This document shows, piece after piece, positions 1-7,781 of a DNA stretch of 64,000 nucleotides. Numbering within the stretch: the first letter of the stretch is position 1; each line of letters starts with the position of its first letter. A model generated the notes under the pieces. The model was given only the letters and a program-made list of their open reading frames with translations, was not told where the DNA came from and did not search any database. Both the position numbers and the translations under genes were made by a program. The stretch is from M3007 sp965249785 (GTDB lineage: Bacteria > Bacteroidota > Bacteroidia > Chitinophagales > Saprospiraceae): assembly GCA_965249785.1 (NCBI GenBank), contig CBDFMU010000031.1:1-64000 (forward strand), given 5' to 3'.

Positions 1-199
1 GGATGACTGGAAACTGCCCCGCCAACGGCACATTGTCCCCGACTGTTTCCGCCGGATAGTAGATTTCCGTCAGCACAGGCCGGTTGTTGCGAGTCGAATC
101 ATTGAAAGTAATGCTGGTGTGCCCAATGGCATATTGGGCAGACAAGTAAGTCGTAAACGTTGAAAGACTTAACAATAGTAGGAGGCGAAGCATGGGCAT
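1..199 (-). CDS. Exported alpha/beta-hydrolase-like protein, N-terminal fragment
   Basis: The reading frame runs off the left edge; about 66 codons are visible. It opens with a hydrophobic signal peptide (MPMLRLLLLLSLSTF, then a small-residue site near SAQ), followed by a segment reading GHTSITFNDSTRNNRPVLTE and then IYYPAE. A beta-strand with a D-x-x-R-x-x-R-P stretch followed by a YPA motif is typical of the N-terminus of platelet-activating-factor-acetylhydrolase/dienelactone-hydrolase-like enzymes, so an exported esterase is a reasonable guess. The catalytic part lies outside the window. The start could be either of two ATG codons, at 199 or 193. The gene is divergent from the toxin-antitoxin/helicase region to its right. 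Confidence 0.55.
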   Translation of the reverse strand, partial: MPMLRLLLLLSLSTFTTYLSAQYAIGHTSITFNDSTRNNRPVLTEIYYPAETVGDNVPLAGQFPVI

Positions 200-298
200 A
201 AGCAGTAGAGTCTTTTATAAACAGCAGGTTGCAAATGTCTGCTTTGTTCAGTTGTTTTGCATTTTTATGCCCAAAATCCCGATCTTCACCACCCAAAA

Positions 299-326
299 AA
301 GAACCCAACCGATTGTGCAGCGGCCA
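299..326. repeat. 28-bp direct repeat, left copy (helicase 5' end duplicate)
   Basis: The 28 bases here recur at 1131-1158 with one mismatch. The right copy lies in the frame of the helicase gene and encodes RTQPIVQRP; the left copy encodes the same peptide, in frame with an ATG at 267. The two copies bracket the antitoxin/toxin pair, so they look like the scar of the event that placed the module here. Confidence 0.7.
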
Positions 327-347
327 AATATTTACTTTATAAAACAT

Positions 348-355
348 TATCTTTG
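348..355 (+). promoter_or_regulatory. Bacteroidota-type -7 element for the PIN toxin-antitoxin operon
   Basis: TATCTTTG fits the TAnnTTTG consensus of the main Bacteroidota sigma factor and lies 18 bases before the antitoxin ATG. A clear -33 TTTG at the expected distance is not seen. Confidence 0.45.
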
Positions 356-372
356 TAAAAAATTACTAAATC

Positions 373-654
373 ATGGGCGCACTAGCGGAAAGAAAATTGG
401 AATTTATTCGAGCCGTTTCTGATATCGAAGACGAGAAAACGTTGCTGGCGTTAATGGAAGCCTATTGGCAAATTACTACTGCTGAAAAATCCAATGGCAA
501 AGCAATTAAGCCAATTCGTCAGCAATTCGATGCAGAAGCCATCCGTCAGCGGCGTGTTAAACCAGGGCATGATAAAACCAAGATTATGCGTCTTATTCAG
601 GAGATGGATGTGCAGGAACCTATTGAACAACTGCTGGCGCAATTGACTAAATGA
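373..654 (+). CDS. Putative antitoxin of a PIN-domain toxin-antitoxin module
   Basis: A 93-residue, highly charged, mostly helical protein (MGALAERKLEFIRAVSDIED...) with no transmembrane segment. I assign the role by position: it directly precedes a PIN-domain protein and its TGA overlaps the toxin ATG (ATGA), the usual translational coupling of type II modules. The N-terminal helix with EDEKTLLALMEAYW resembles the short helical region of antitoxins paired with PIN toxins in Bacteroidota and cyanobacteria. No recognisable ribbon-helix-helix or AbrB DNA-binding fold is evident by eye. A TAnnTTTG promoter element lies just upstream. Confidence 0.65.
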   Translation: MGALAERKLEFIRAVSDIEDEKTLLALMEAYWQITTAEKSNGKAIKPIRQQFDAEAIRQRRVKPGHDKTKIMRLIQEMDVQEPIEQLLAQLTK

Positions 655-1094
655 TTTATCTGTTTGATTCTAATATCGTCCTCCACTATGTCCGGCGATC
701 TGCCTTAATGATGCAGATTGAGCGGGATTTCGACCCCTTTGGTTCAGGCAATGAATCTTGGCTATGCGTAGTTTCAAAAGGGGAATTGCGTTCCATTGCA
801 GTTCAAAATCAGTGGGGTGCACCTCGTCGGCTGCGGCTTGAAGAACTAATGAGTGATTTTTATCCTGCCGACATTTTTTCTGAGGAAATAATAGACTACT
901 ACGCTGAAATTGATGCTTTTAGTCAAAATAAACTATCCAACGCACCGCTTGGTATGACCTCCCGAAACATGGGTAAAAACGATCTTTGGATTGCTGCCGT
1001 CGCCCATGTGCTGCAAGCAAAACTTATCACAACAGATGCAGATTTTGACCATTTAGGTGGTATTTACTTTGATTTATTGAAAGTTAAAGTTTAA
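651..1094 (+). CDS. PIN-domain ribonuclease toxin (VapC-like)
   Basis: 147 residues with the PIN-domain order of acidic residues: IYLFDSN near the start (Asp6), a Glu in the SKGELRS segment, the central Asp in KNDLWIAA, and a final TTDADFD. These are the metal ligands of the PIN nuclease fold, so a site-specific RNase held in check by the upstream antitoxin is expected. It overlaps the antitoxin by 4 bases. The length fits VapC-type toxins. It is followed after 36 bases by the right copy of a 28-bp direct repeat and the helicase gene, which suggests that the pair arrived as one unit. Confidence 0.8.
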   Translation: MIYLFDSNIVLHYVRRSALMMQIERDFDPFGSGNESWLCVVSKGELRSIAVQNQWGAPRRLRLEELMSDFYPADIFSEEIIDYYAEIDAFSQNKLSNAPLGMTSRNMGKNDLWIAAVAHVLQAKLITTDADFDHLGGIYFDLLKVKV

Positions 1095-1130
1095 ATCTAA
1101 ATATAATCCTGTCCCCAATCACTTCGACAC

Positions 1131-1158
1131 AAGAACCCAACCGATCGTGCAGCGGCCA
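1131..1158. repeat. 28-bp direct repeat, right copy
   Basis: Matches 299-326 with one mismatch. It includes the GTG at 1147 used here as the helicase start. The longer protein reading frame upstream in the left copy suggests that the ancestral helicase began at the ATG at 267. Confidence 0.7.
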
Positions 1159-4100
1159 TCCCTGAATATAGAAGTCATCTCGGCGGGTGCCGGGAGCGGC
1201 AAGACCTTTACCCTCACCGGGCGCATGGTGGAACTCCTCGAAAGCGGCGTGCGACCAGCGGCTATTATGGCGACTACTTTTACCAAAAAAGCCGCCGCCG
1301 AACTACAAGAGCGGGTGCGTGTGCGACTACTCGAAGCGGGCCGCACCGAAGCCGCCAACGAACTCGGCAGCGCGCTCATCGGTACCGTACACAGCATTGG
1401 CACACGACTGTTGCAACGTTTTGCGTTCGAGGCGGGCGTGTCGCCACTGGTGGAGATCATTGCCGATGGCGACGAGCAGCGGCTCTTCAACGAATCGCTG
1501 GCGCAAGTGCTGACCGAGACGCGCATCGAAACCATGAACCGCCTCTCCGACCGCCTCGGACTCACCAAAAAAACGCAGGGCGAACCCTACGATTGGCGAC
1601 GCGAAATCCGCACGATCACCGACGTGGCGCGGGGGAATAATTTTTCCCGCGAGGTGCTGGAAACCAGCAAACGCCGCTCCTGGGAAACCTTCGAGCAAAT
1701 GCTGCCGCCCGCTCAAACCACGGATGCGATTACCTGGCAAAATCGTCTGCTTTCCGCCATTGATCAGACGGTCGCCGCGTTAGATGCGCAGGAAGCGGAC
1801 CAGACCAAAGTCACCCGCGATGCCGCCGAAACGCTGCGTGGCATGCAAAACCAGTTCAAATGGCGCGGCGAACTCTATTGGCATGAGTGGGTGAAAATTG
1901 CCAAGACCAAGGTTGGAGCCAAAAGCCGCCACCTGATGGAAGATTTGACCGCTTTGGCCCTCAGCCACGATGAACACCAGCAGTTTCGCGACGATGTGCG
2001 CGGCTTTACCGACTTACTTTTCGACATCGCGATGGACGCGCTCGGAGAGTATGAGCAGTACAAAAAGAAGCGCGGCCTGATTGACTACACCGACATGGAA
2101 ACCTACGTCAGTCAGTTGCTGCGCGACCCAAGTGTGCAGGCCACCCTGCGCGACGAACTTGATCTGTTATTGGTAGACGAATTTCAGGATACCTCACCCA
2201 TTCAACTCGATATTTTCCTGCAACTCAGCCGTTTAGCCAAACACTCCATTTGGGTCGGTGATCCCAAACAAAGCATTTATGGTTTCCGAGGTGCCGAACC
2301 CGCTTTGATGCACGCCATTATTAATGCTACGGGCGGCATTCGCGACGAGAATATTTTGAAAAAATCCTGGCGCAGCCGCCCCGATCTTGTGCATGCGGTG
2401 AATGCCATTTTCACGAAAGCCTTTCCTGATTTGCCGCCAGAACAAGTGGCGTTAGAACCGGCATTCTCGAAAGAGAAAGAAAACGTCTTTTGGAACGTTT
2501 ACCCGCCGAAGCCTATTTCAGGCGAAGGAGGGGTGGATTCTAAATCGGCAACTCATAACTCATCACTTATAACTCATAACTCCCTCCTTCATTGGCACTT
2601 CCGTTCCGAAATAGACGAGAAAAAAGTGCCCGGCAATCCCTGGCTAGACAACTGTATTGCCGACCAGATTAAAATACTGCTGGAACGTAAAACGTTGACC
2701 TTCAATAAAAAACGAAACGGCGTTCGTCCGATTCGTCCCGGTGATATTGCGGTGCTGTGCCGCAGCAATCGCGGTTGTCTGAGCATGGCCGAAGCCCTGC
2801 ACCGTGCGGGTTTGCAGGCCGCTATCGCCCGCACGGGTCTGCTCGAAACGCCCGAAGCGCGGCTGGCTTTGGCTTGTTTGAAATATTTATTGACCGCTTC
2901 CGACGCGTTAAGTGCCGCTGAAATTATTCTGCTCACGGGCGGCATGAGCCTCGAACAACTGGTGGATGATCGCCTCGAATGGCTGGCCCATAAGGATGGT
3001 CGCGCGCCTTTACCTGCCGGTGGTCGCTGGGGCGATGCGCGTTACTTACGGGAACTCAACGCTTTACGTCCACGCACTGCCGACCTCTCGGCCTCCGAAA
3101 TCCTGAATTTGTTGCTGGACGAACTGGACCTGCGTCGTGTGGCTGTGCGTTTGGGAAATCCTGTGCAGCGATTAGACAATCTCGACCGCTTGCGACATTA
3201 CGCGTTGGAGTACGAATCAGCCTGCAATCGGCTACACAATGCGGCTTCGCTGGGTGGATTTTTGCTGTGGCTCGATGCCTTGGTACGTCAGGAAAAAGAC
3301 ACGCAAGGCAGCGGCGACAGCGAAGATGCGGTGAAAGTGATGACCTATCACGCCAGTAAAGGGCTGGAATTTCCGGTGACGATTTGCCATGCGCTGGACC
3401 AGGAATTGAAAGAAAAAGTGTGGGGCCTCTGTCTGGTTTCTGACATGGCGGAGCCAGATTTGGATAATATTCTTGGCAATCGCTGGCTGCGTTACTGGGT
3501 GAATCCCTACGGCGATCAACTCGGTAAAACCCGTTTGGAAGAGCGATTGCATCAAAGCGAGGCGTGGATAGAAGCCCAGCGCGTTGGTCTGGAAGAAGAG
3601 GCGCGGCTGCTGTACGTGGGCCTTACCCGCGCCCGCGATTATCTTGTGCTGCCGACCACCGCCAAAGGCTCCAAATGGCTTAATCGCGTGTTCAATCACG
3701 GCGACGAGACGATCACTACGCTCGATCCGCATTCCGATGAAACACCATTTTACTGGAATGGCGAGGTTATTTTTTGTGAAAACGAGCCGCTCTTTAAGCC
3801 CAAAGATTTCCCGGAAAGTTTGCGTGATGAGGCTCCGGTACTTTTTCATGCCTCGCGCGGAGGTCGCCATCCGGTGCCGCGCCAGTCGTTATTAATTGAG
3901 CCGACGCAGGATAGTTTTCAATATCGCACGACGGAATCGGAGGCTTTTGCACCGAAACTGGATTTTAAAGGGGAGTATACGCCGAACTTGGGAAAAGCCG
4001 TCAATTCATTTTTACTTGCTAATCAATCTACGTTGACTCCGGCAGAAAGATTGGCGGCGGCGCAAAAACAATTGTCCATTCGGCAAGTGGAAGAGAGTGT

Positions 4101-4440
4101 GTCGGCGGCGGCTTTGGTGCGACAGGGCGAGGCTTTTCGCCAATTTCTGCAAGATCGTTTTTCGCCACAGGAAGTGTTGCGTAAATATCCCGTGGAACTG
4201 TGGCGCGGCTCGCGGCTCTTGAAATTGGAAGCCGATTTTTACCTGACCAGCCCCGGGGAGATTACAGTAATGATCTTGTCGGGATTTGCCGAAGGCCTAA
4301 AAAAGTGGAAATTGCAGGAGCAACACGCCTCTATTTTGGGTTGGTGGCGGTTGCTTTTGTCGCAGCAATTTCCTGACCAGGCGGCTACTTTTTGGGTGGT
4401 GCTGCCTATTGAAGGGCAGGCGGTGCAGGTGTTATTCTAA
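1147..4440 (+). CDS. UvrD/RecB-family helicase, AddA-like, with degenerate nuclease end
   Basis: A 1097-residue superfamily 1A helicase. Visible motifs in order: Walker A GAGSGKT at about residues 13-19, TTFTKKAA (Ia), LLLVDEFQDTSP (II), VGDPKQSIYGFRG (III), KSWRSRPDLV (IV), VMTYHASKGLEFPV (V) and LLYVGLTRARDYLVL (VI). Size and layout match AddA/RecB-type subunits that process double-strand breaks. The C-terminus, where AddA carries a RecB-family nuclease, keeps an Asp in KLEADF but shows VMILSGF where VDYKT would be expected, so nuclease activity looks lost. No AddB partner is in the window. About residues 467-480 come from an inserted AACTCATAACTC microrepeat. The GTG start is forced by lack of ATG; the native start may have been displaced by the toxin-antitoxin insertion. 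Confidence 0.85.
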   Translation: MQRPSLNIEVISAGAGSGKTFTLTGRMVELLESGVRPAAIMATTFTKKAAAELQERVRVRLLEAGRTEAANELGSALIGTVHSIGTRLLQRFAFEAGVSPLVEIIADGDEQRLFNESLAQVLTETRIETMNRLSDRLGLTKKTQGEPYDWRREIRTITDVARGNNFSREVLETSKRRSWETFEQMLPPAQTTDAITWQNRLLSAIDQTVAALDAQEADQTKVTRDAAETLRGMQNQFKWRGELYWHEWVKIAKTKVGAKSRHLMEDLTALALSHDEHQQFRDDVRGFTDLLFDIAMDALGEYEQYKKKRGLIDYTDMETYVSQLLRDPSVQATLRDELDLLLVDEFQDTSPIQLDIFLQLSRLAKHSIWVGDPKQSIYGFRGAEPALMHAIINATGGIRDENILKKSWRSRPDLVHAVNAIFTKAFPDLPPEQVALEPAFSKEKENVFWNVYPPKPISGEGGVDSKSATHNSSLITHNSLLHWHFRSEIDEKKVPGNPWLDNCIADQIKILLERKTLTFNKKRNGVRPIRPGDIAVLCRSNRGCLSMAEALHRAGLQAAIARTGLLETPEARLALACLKYLLTASDALSAAEIILLTGGMSLEQLVDDRLEWLAHKDGRAPLPAGGRWGDARYLRELNALRPRTADLSASEILNLLLDELDLRRVAVRLGNPVQRLDNLDRLRHYALEYESACNRLHNAASLGGFLLWLDALVRQEKDTQGSGDSEDAVKVMTYHASKGLEFPVTICHALDQELKEKVWGLCLVSDMAEPDLDNILGNRWLRYWVNPYGDQLGKTRLEERLHQSEAWIEAQRVGLEEEARLLYVGLTRARDYLVLPTTAKGSKWLNRVFNHGDETITTLDPHSDETPFYWNGEVIFCENEPLFKPKDFPESLRDEAPVLFHASRGGRHPVPRQSLLIEPTQDSFQYRTTESEAFAPKLDFKGEYTPNLGKAVNSFLLANQSTLTPAERLAAAQKQLSIRQVEESVSAAALVRQGEAFRQFLQDRFSPQEVLRKYPVELWRGSRLLKLEADFYLTSPGEITVMILSGFAEGLKKWKLQEQHASILGWWRLLLSQQFPDQAATFWVVLPIEGQAVQVLF
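2549..2583. repeat. AACTCATAACTC microrepeat inside the helicase gene
   Basis: A run of ACTCATAACTCATCACTTAT-type words, the same family seen in several intergenic hairpins, here inside coding sequence and read in frame as a Ser/His/Asn-rich stretch (SATHNSSLITHNSLL). Only one arm is present. Confidence 0.75.
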
Positions 4441-4468
4441 GTTGAGGTTTTGATAGCCCAGTACATTC

Positions 4469-4690
4469 CCCTTGGCTTGTCACTTTTTTGTCTTGACACA
4501 AAAAAGTAACCAAAAAAAGTCAAGGCTCTATGGAAATCCTACGATTTTGCTGAAATCTCCGGCGGGAAAGAAACCAAACTCGTCCCGTGAAGGCGGGACT
4601 CAGACAAGGTTTCTCTCTACCCGCCTCCGCTTTCGCAAAACCGGGATTTCCATAAGGCCGTTTTACGCGGCAAAAATCAAGAGATTGTGT
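4469..4690. repeat. Dispersed Bacteroidota-type non-coding repeat element
   Basis: Begins with a hairpin around TTTTTTGTCTTGACACAAAA followed by AAGTAACCAAAAAAAGTCAAG and a segment rich in short inverted pairs (CGGCGGGAAAG, GAAGGCGGGACTCAG, CCGCCTCCGCTTTCG). Elements with this opening are scattered through many Bacteroidota genomes, where their accidental frames are often annotated as short proteins. I treat the open frame at 4472-4756 as spurious. Only one copy is in this window. The precise ends cannot be set from a single copy. Confidence 0.55.
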
Positions 4691-4708
4691 CTTATAAAAG
4701 ACAGCATC

Positions 4709-4933
4709 TTATCCAAGTCGCACTTGCCCCCACAAATAAGCGAAAATCCCAAATAAAACACTTCCAATAATAAGTGCGAGGCCAGTTGGTCGGTCATTGC
4801 TAGTATTCAGCACAAATACGCCGCTAAGAATGCCGCCAATGACCAGAAAGTAGTAAGCAATAAAATATTGAATGCCCAGAAAAGAGCCGAAAACCAGCAC
4901 AGTACGCAGTAGAGTAGCGAAGAAAGGGGACAT
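4709..4933 (-). CDS. Small two-helix membrane protein of unknown function
   Basis: 74 residues with hydrophobic segments at about 5-35 (TLLRTVLVFGSFLGIQYFIAYYFLVIGGILSG) and 50-68 (TGLALIIGSVLFGIFAYLWG), joined by a polar loop NTSNDRP. No family recognised. The composition is that of a genuine small membrane protein rather than of a shadow frame. It lies downstream of the alpha/beta hydrolase on the same strand, separated by a 265-bp repeat-bearing gap. Confidence 0.55.
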   Translation of the reverse strand: MSPFFATLLRTVLVFGSFLGIQYFIAYYFLVIGGILSGVFVLNTSNDRPTGLALIIGSVLFGIFAYLWGQVRLG

Positions 4934-4938
4934 AATAA

Positions 4939-5190
4939 ATGGTTGAGAGCGTTGAGAATGTTGAGGGGTTGAGAAAAATTATAGCCAACGTTCTTTTCAA
5001 ACTCCTCTGAAAATCTTTGTAAAAGGCTTATTTTGAGAGGTAAAATTATATATATAGTCAACACAAAGTAGTTTTGACCACCTTCAATCTTCTTAACCTT
5101 TAACCGCCGAAACACTTTTAGGCGTAGGACGTACTCCCCCCTTCTCAACTTGCAAAGCAAACTCAACTTTTCTCAACATTCTCAACCTCT
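4939..5190. repeat. GTTGAGA-type microrepeat inverted pair
   Basis: The left arm at 4939-4977 consists of GTTGAGA-like words (GGTTGAGAGCGTTGAGAATG...). The right arm at 5157-5190 carries the complement (CTCAACTTTTCTCAACATTC...). About 180 bases separate them. They lie between two minus-strand genes and belong to the same architecture as the hairpins at 19035, 34256 and 58850. Confidence 0.7.
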
Positions 5191-5198
5191 TCCCACCT

Positions 5199-5996
5199 TC
5201 AACGGTTTTTTATGATCGCGGCGGCCAGTCTTTCGCCGATGATGCGGTGGTTTTCGTCAATCACGTGCAGCCGGACATTGGGCAGGCCGTCTACCATCGC
5301 GTGCAGGGCTTTGGAGCCGATCACTTCGTCGCGGGAGCCGAGGTAAATTTCCGTTTTCAGACCTGTTTTTTCCAGAATAGCCCGAATTTTTCGGCGACCG
5401 AGATAGAAAGAATCCAAAGCCAGCCAACAGCCGAAGGTTCGCCGAAAACGCTCTGGTCGAGTGAGGTTATTGCTCAAAAAATGGTGAATCATCGGCGGTA
5501 CCAAATGTGCACGGCGACCCCAATCCAGCAATTTTACAAACCAGTCTGGTCGGCGCAAGGCTCGAAATAGTGCGCGGCGCAGCCATAAGGGCGTTTTCGT
5601 GGCCATCGTCATGCCTTTGGTTTCAATGCCGTCCGGGGCCAGCAGATAGAGGTGGTTCAAGCGTCCGCTCAATTCGGGCAGCATCGCCTGTGCCAGTCGC
5701 CCGCCAAAACTATATGCCAACATGCTGAACCGCGTTTTGCCCGCGTGTTCGGCTAATTGCTCCACGATTTCGAGCAGATCGGCCTTGGAAAAAGTGTCGT
5801 CGTGCCATTCGGTTTGCCCATGAAAAGGCCAATCGGGAGCGACGACGGTGTAGTGCGTAGCCAAGGCAGATTCCAGCACCGCGAAAATGCGGGCGCGATC
5901 GCCAAATCCATGCAACGCGATCAGCAACTCCGGGCCGTCGCCGAATTGCAGGTAATGGATACGGCCGTGGGGGTGGGGGAGGTGGTTACTTTGCAT
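5199..5996 (-). CDS. Alpha/beta hydrolase
   Basis: 265 residues with the alpha/beta-hydrolase fold: ELLIALHGFGD (oxyanion-hole HGFG) near residue 25-35, VVAPDWPFHGQTEW (typical D-x-x-G-H-G region), and a nucleophile elbow reading LAYSFGGRLA at about residue 95-104, where the usual first Gly of G-x-S-x-G is Ala. A late Asp (GSRDEVIG) and His (VIDENHRII) complete a plausible triad. No signal peptide, so probably cytoplasmic. The substrate cannot be inferred. It stands alone on this strand, preceded by a 240-bp AT-rich gap with no feature I can name. Confidence 0.8.
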   Translation of the reverse strand: MQSNHLPHPHGRIHYLQFGDGPELLIALHGFGDRARIFAVLESALATHYTVVAPDWPFHGQTEWHDDTFSKADLLEIVEQLAEHAGKTRFSMLAYSFGGRLAQAMLPELSGRLNHLYLLAPDGIETKGMTMATKTPLWLRRALFRALRRPDWFVKLLDWGRRAHLVPPMIHHFLSNNLTRPERFRRTFGCWLALDSFYLGRRKIRAILEKTGLKTEIYLGSRDEVIGSKALHAMVDGLPNVRLHVIDENHRIIGERLAAAIIKNR

Positions 5997-6239
5997 GAGA
6001 GGCTAGTGCATGATGCTTAGCATATCTTTATATCAGGCTCAAAGTGAAGGAAAAATATTTTCCCTAATATGCAAACTTTTGATAAATCAGGTTTCAGTAG
6101 CCTGTTATCTTTTCAGATTTTTAAATCTTTCAAATTTAATGCATTTGTCAATGAGTTACGCATTGTAAAAACGACTTTTTACCCTGTCTAATAGAATTAT
6201 AAGTGGCCAATTACTTCCGTCAAGTCAATATATATATAG

Positions 6240-7478
6240 TCAAGCCCCGCTTTTAGCAATACCATATTGAGAATTTGTGCTTCTTAATAGTTCGTTGGTT
6301 TGCACTTCTAAAGATTTCACTATTATAACATCTGAATCTAATTCAAAGAGTCTACTGAATTTTGTTTCTTTTGTTTGAATTACAATTTTCATTTTATAGC
6401 ATTTCCCTGATGACGCTCTTTCTAACTTTTCAATTGAATCCTCAAGCGATTCATGCTCTGTCTGGATTTTGACAGGAACAGGGTTTTCTTCAAAATGAGT
6501 TTTTAAAAATCCATCAATTCCTGCGTTTCTTTGAACGGGAAAAGCATTAATATTTGCTAAAATAGCAAGGTCTTTTTCCGTTTTTTCTAAATACTCATCA
6601 ACTCCTTTATTTAATAAGTTAGATTCGGTAATTTTCATTTCTTCAAGTCGTAAGTTAGCTAAGTCCACGGCATCCCTTGAGATATCAATACCTATATAAT
6701 TACGCTTAAGGAGTTTGGCTGAAACACAGGTTGTACCACTACCACAAAACGGATCTAAAACTAGGTCACCTTCTTCAGTGGTAATATTTAAGATTTGATT
6801 CAAAAGCAAAACGGGTTTTTGAGTAGGATATCCTGTTCTTTCTTTAGCTTTCGGATTTAGATACGGAATCTCCCAAACATCTGACAACGGTACACCTTTC
6901 TTTTCTTTACCTATGAGCACCTTTCCATTTTCGTCTTTTTTGTAAGTGGACTTCCCATTTATACTTCTTTCTCGCTCTTGCAATATTTGATCAAGATTTG
7001 TTGTGGCAGAATAATCTTTGTAAAGAATATTAAACTTAAAGTCTTCGGTTTTTGAATAAAAGAATATTATTTGATGAGAATTTAAAAGACCTTTTTTAGA
7101 ATTTGACCATCTTTTATAGTACCACACTATTTCACTTTGAAAATTATTCCTTCCAAATACTTTATCAAGCACGGCTCTAATATTGTGGGAGGCTATTTTA
7201 TCACAATGTAGGAATACACTTCCAGTATTTTTAAGCAGTCTTTTACATTCCACTAGCGTTCTTTCTATGAGAACCAAATAATCCTCCAAAGAGTTGAATT
7301 TATCGTCGAATTCATAAATCTTTGAATTCTCCCGGTTTGAGAGAGAATGTGTTTTTTGAGTGAAAAAAGGTGGATCGAAATAAACAAGATTAAAAGAATT
7401 TGCTTCAAATTCTTTTAATTTATCTATACAATTACCTTGAATAATTTTATTTATTTCCTTCACCATCCTTTGAATCAC
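6240..7478 (-). CDS. Site-specific DNA methyltransferase (beta-class amino-methylase) of an ApaLI-like R-M system
   Basis: 412 residues. The catalytic motif YFDPPFFTQ comes at about residue 33-41 and the AdoMet-binding motif DPFCGSGTT at about 245-253, i.e. motif IV before motif I, the beta order of N6-adenine/N4-cytosine methylases. TGYPTQKP (motif X region) precedes DPFCGSGTT. A C-terminal domain of about 110 residues (NAFPVQRNAGIDGF...) is common to a subset of these enzymes and may help recognition. The gene overlaps the original 3' end of the upstream restriction gene by about 30 bases, so it belongs to the same operon. Starts at 7478 or 7466 are both possible. The region is markedly AT-rich compared with its surroundings, which points to acquisition by transfer. 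Confidence 0.85.
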   Translation of the reverse strand: MIQRMVKEINKIIQGNCIDKLKEFEANSFNLVYFDPPFFTQKTHSLSNRENSKIYEFDDKFNSLEDYLVLIERTLVECKRLLKNTGSVFLHCDKIASHNIRAVLDKVFGRNNFQSEIVWYYKRWSNSKKGLLNSHQIIFFYSKTEDFKFNILYKDYSATTNLDQILQERERSINGKSTYKKDENGKVLIGKEKKGVPLSDVWEIPYLNPKAKERTGYPTQKPVLLLNQILNITTEEGDLVLDPFCGSGTTCVSAKLLKRNYIGIDISRDAVDLANLRLEEMKITESNLLNKGVDEYLEKTEKDLAILANINAFPVQRNAGIDGFLKTHFEENPVPVKIQTEHESLEDSIEKLERASSGKCYKMKIVIQTKETKFSRLFELDSDVIIVKSLEVQTNELLRSTNSQYGIAKSGA

Positions 7479-7576
7479 TTTTAATTTCTAAAACCGCTTT
7501 TTCGAGTTCGCTACTTACATCCGGCGACCTTTCGTCTGCAATTTCGGTTAAAATTGTTTTTAAATCGACTCCTGTG
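7447..7576 (-). pseudogene. Detached 3' end of the restriction endonuclease gene
   Basis: If the MITE at 7577-7781 and one copy of its 9-bp target duplication are removed, the endonuclease frame continues from QQYTGV into DLKTILTEIADERSPD and on to a TAA at 7447-7449, adding 39 residues. The restored protein would have about 231 residues and its end would overlap the methylase start, as is usual for coupled genes. The segment is no longer joined to the rest of the gene. Confidence 0.85.
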
Positions 7577-7781
7577 CAGCGATTCTCGGTTTGGAATTAT
7601 TAAAATACAAAATTCATCTGGCTCTGCGGCGGAAGTGTCCAATTCTTAGCATTTTGGAGCATAAATCCAGCAAAATTGGGAAGTTGGCTTTTAAAGGCCA
7701 TCTTGGTTTGCCAAATTTTAACTTGTTTGAGTAGTGCAATGTTGGCGAAAACAGACTAAGATTCCAAACCGAGAATCGCTG
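7577..7781. mobile_element. 205-bp MITE with 21-bp perfect inverted repeats
   Basis: The ends at 7577-7597 and 7761-7781 are perfect 21-bp inverted repeats beginning CAGCGATTCTCGG. Both sides carry the 9-bp target duplication ACTCCTGTG (7568-7576 and 7782-7790). No transposase frame fits in the 163-bp interior. This is a non-autonomous insertion. The 9-bp duplication is compatible with IS4-like or related transposases, but no matching full element is in the window. Confidence 0.93.

Noticed and set aside
192..422. 76-codon frame at the left end
   Set aside because: Only the part from the ATG at 267 to about 326 matches the helicase start; the rest is intergenic. Treated as a remnant, not a gene.
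4472..4756. Open frame of 94 codons (MACHFFVLTQKSNQKKSRL...)
   Set aside because: It lies on a dispersed non-coding repeat whose accidental frames are widely mis-annotated; no protein-like features.
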